From positions 1 through 31,563 of the forward strand of contig JAYMTA010000317.1 in the NCBI GenBank assembly GCA_036897625.1: a stretch of 31,563 nucleotides of DNA, given 5' to 3'. Positions 31,143 through 31,563 of the stretch are shown here, in pieces. Both the position numbers and the translations under genes were made by a program. The stretch's first letter is position 1; each line of letters begins with the position of its first letter. Origin of the DNA: Pelargonium cotyledonis. Its lineage: Eukaryota > Streptophyta > Magnoliopsida > Geraniales > Geraniaceae. The notes beneath the pieces are model-generated. The model was not told where the DNA came from and made no database searches. It was given only the letters and a program-made list of their open reading frames with translations.

Positions 31143-31268
31143 TTTTCAATTAGGGATGCCGATCTGTTTCGTCACCTTGTAGAGAAGATACAGTTCAATA
31201 ACTGCAAGAAACTAGCTGGTAGTCTATCCTTTGAACAATTAAAGCTAGCCCAAGTGTTATTTTCACTC
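31143..31268 (+). CDS. Isolated exon-like segment, 42 codons, unknown protein
   Basis: Bounded by TTTGTGTTCAG (acceptor-like) and CTC|GTATGTAAAG (strong donor-like). Exactly 126 nt in one open frame: FSIRDADLFRHLVEKIQFNN, then CKKLAGSLSFEQLKLAQVLF. The composition is that of a folded helical protein and GC content is raised over the flanks. No partner exon is seen within the window on either side, so it is either an internal exon of a gene continuing to the right or a stranded gene fragment. I do not recognise the family. Confidence 0.4.
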
Positions 31269-31370
31269 GTATGTAAAGTAAAAACTCACTCGTCAAGTTC
31301 CCACACAAATAATTGGATCCCACCACTGCTCACAGTTTATACAATTTGGTCACGTGAATTTATCCGTTAG

Positions 31371-31563
31371 GTTTAATTAATGGTACCGTTAAGTAAGATG
31401 ACATGGCGCTGACGTGATATTTTATTTATTATTTATTATTTTTTTAAATGGCGCAGATGTGGAAATTAAAATTATTTTAAATTTTTAATGACACTTGTCA
31501 CTTGCTAATTGGTCAATTTTTAATTAAAAAATACAAAACTACTAAACTACCCTCAAAGACTTG
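31371..31563. other. Window end, repeat-like AT-rich sequence
   Basis: Contains GACATGGCGCTGACGTGAT and AAATGGCGCAGATGTGG, similar in wording to the subterminal parts of plant MULE/MITE elements (as in the element at 29341-30567). Without the sequence beyond the window this stays unassigned. Confidence 0.3.

Noticed and set aside
1-31563. CRISPR array, bacterial operon, phage or rRNA genes
   Set aside because: Spliced plant gene structure and plant transposons throughout; no regularly spaced repeats and no rRNA-like sequence.

Overview
The window is plant nuclear DNA, almost certainly from a eudicot. It has AT-rich introns with T-rich tracts before the acceptors, and plant-type repeats: Au-like SINEs, a Mutator-like element, a LINE relic and a Helitron end. 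I could not fix the family or species.

One very large gene dominates. From about 3.2 to 28.4 kb on the + strand lies the orthologue of GCN1 (Arabidopsis ILITYHIA, ILA). I reconstructed 59 coding exons (ATG at 3348, TGA at 28107-28109). They sum to 7,890 nt, an unbroken frame of 2,629 codons plus stop, with every exon phase consistent. All introns are GT-AG except intron 1, where the frame is kept only by a GC donor. GCN1 is a HEAT-repeat scaffold that binds stalled or collided ribosomes, works with the ABC protein GCN20, and activates the eIF2-alpha kinase GCN2. In plants it is linked to stress translation, immunity and chloroplast function. Its upstream region carries three clustered TGGGCC/T (site II) motifs and an AAACCCTAG telo-box, the promoter pair typical of plant translation genes.

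Layout. 1-329: 3' end of a probable Helitron. 330-3100: AT-rich intergenic DNA with no supportable gene. 3100-3347: promoter and leader. 3348-28109: GCN1, with repeats in its longer introns (tandem repeats in intron 1, antisense LINE RNase H relic in intron 12, Au-like SINEs in introns 18 and 28, a ~307-bp direct repeat in intron 33, a SINE-like element in intron 51, a MITE-like end in intron 52). 28110-29331: 3' UTR and intergenic DNA with a palindrome. 29332-30576: a 1,227-bp Mutator-like element with long inverted repeats and a perfect 9-bp target duplication, carrying a possible captured gene fragment. 30577-31563: unassigned sequence with one small minus-strand ORF and one isolated exon-like segment.

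No operon-like or defence-like multigene system is present. The points most worth checking are the GC-AG first intron, the possible Pack-MULE cargo, and a 24-bp in-frame duplication in the lysine/glutamate-rich linker of GCN1.
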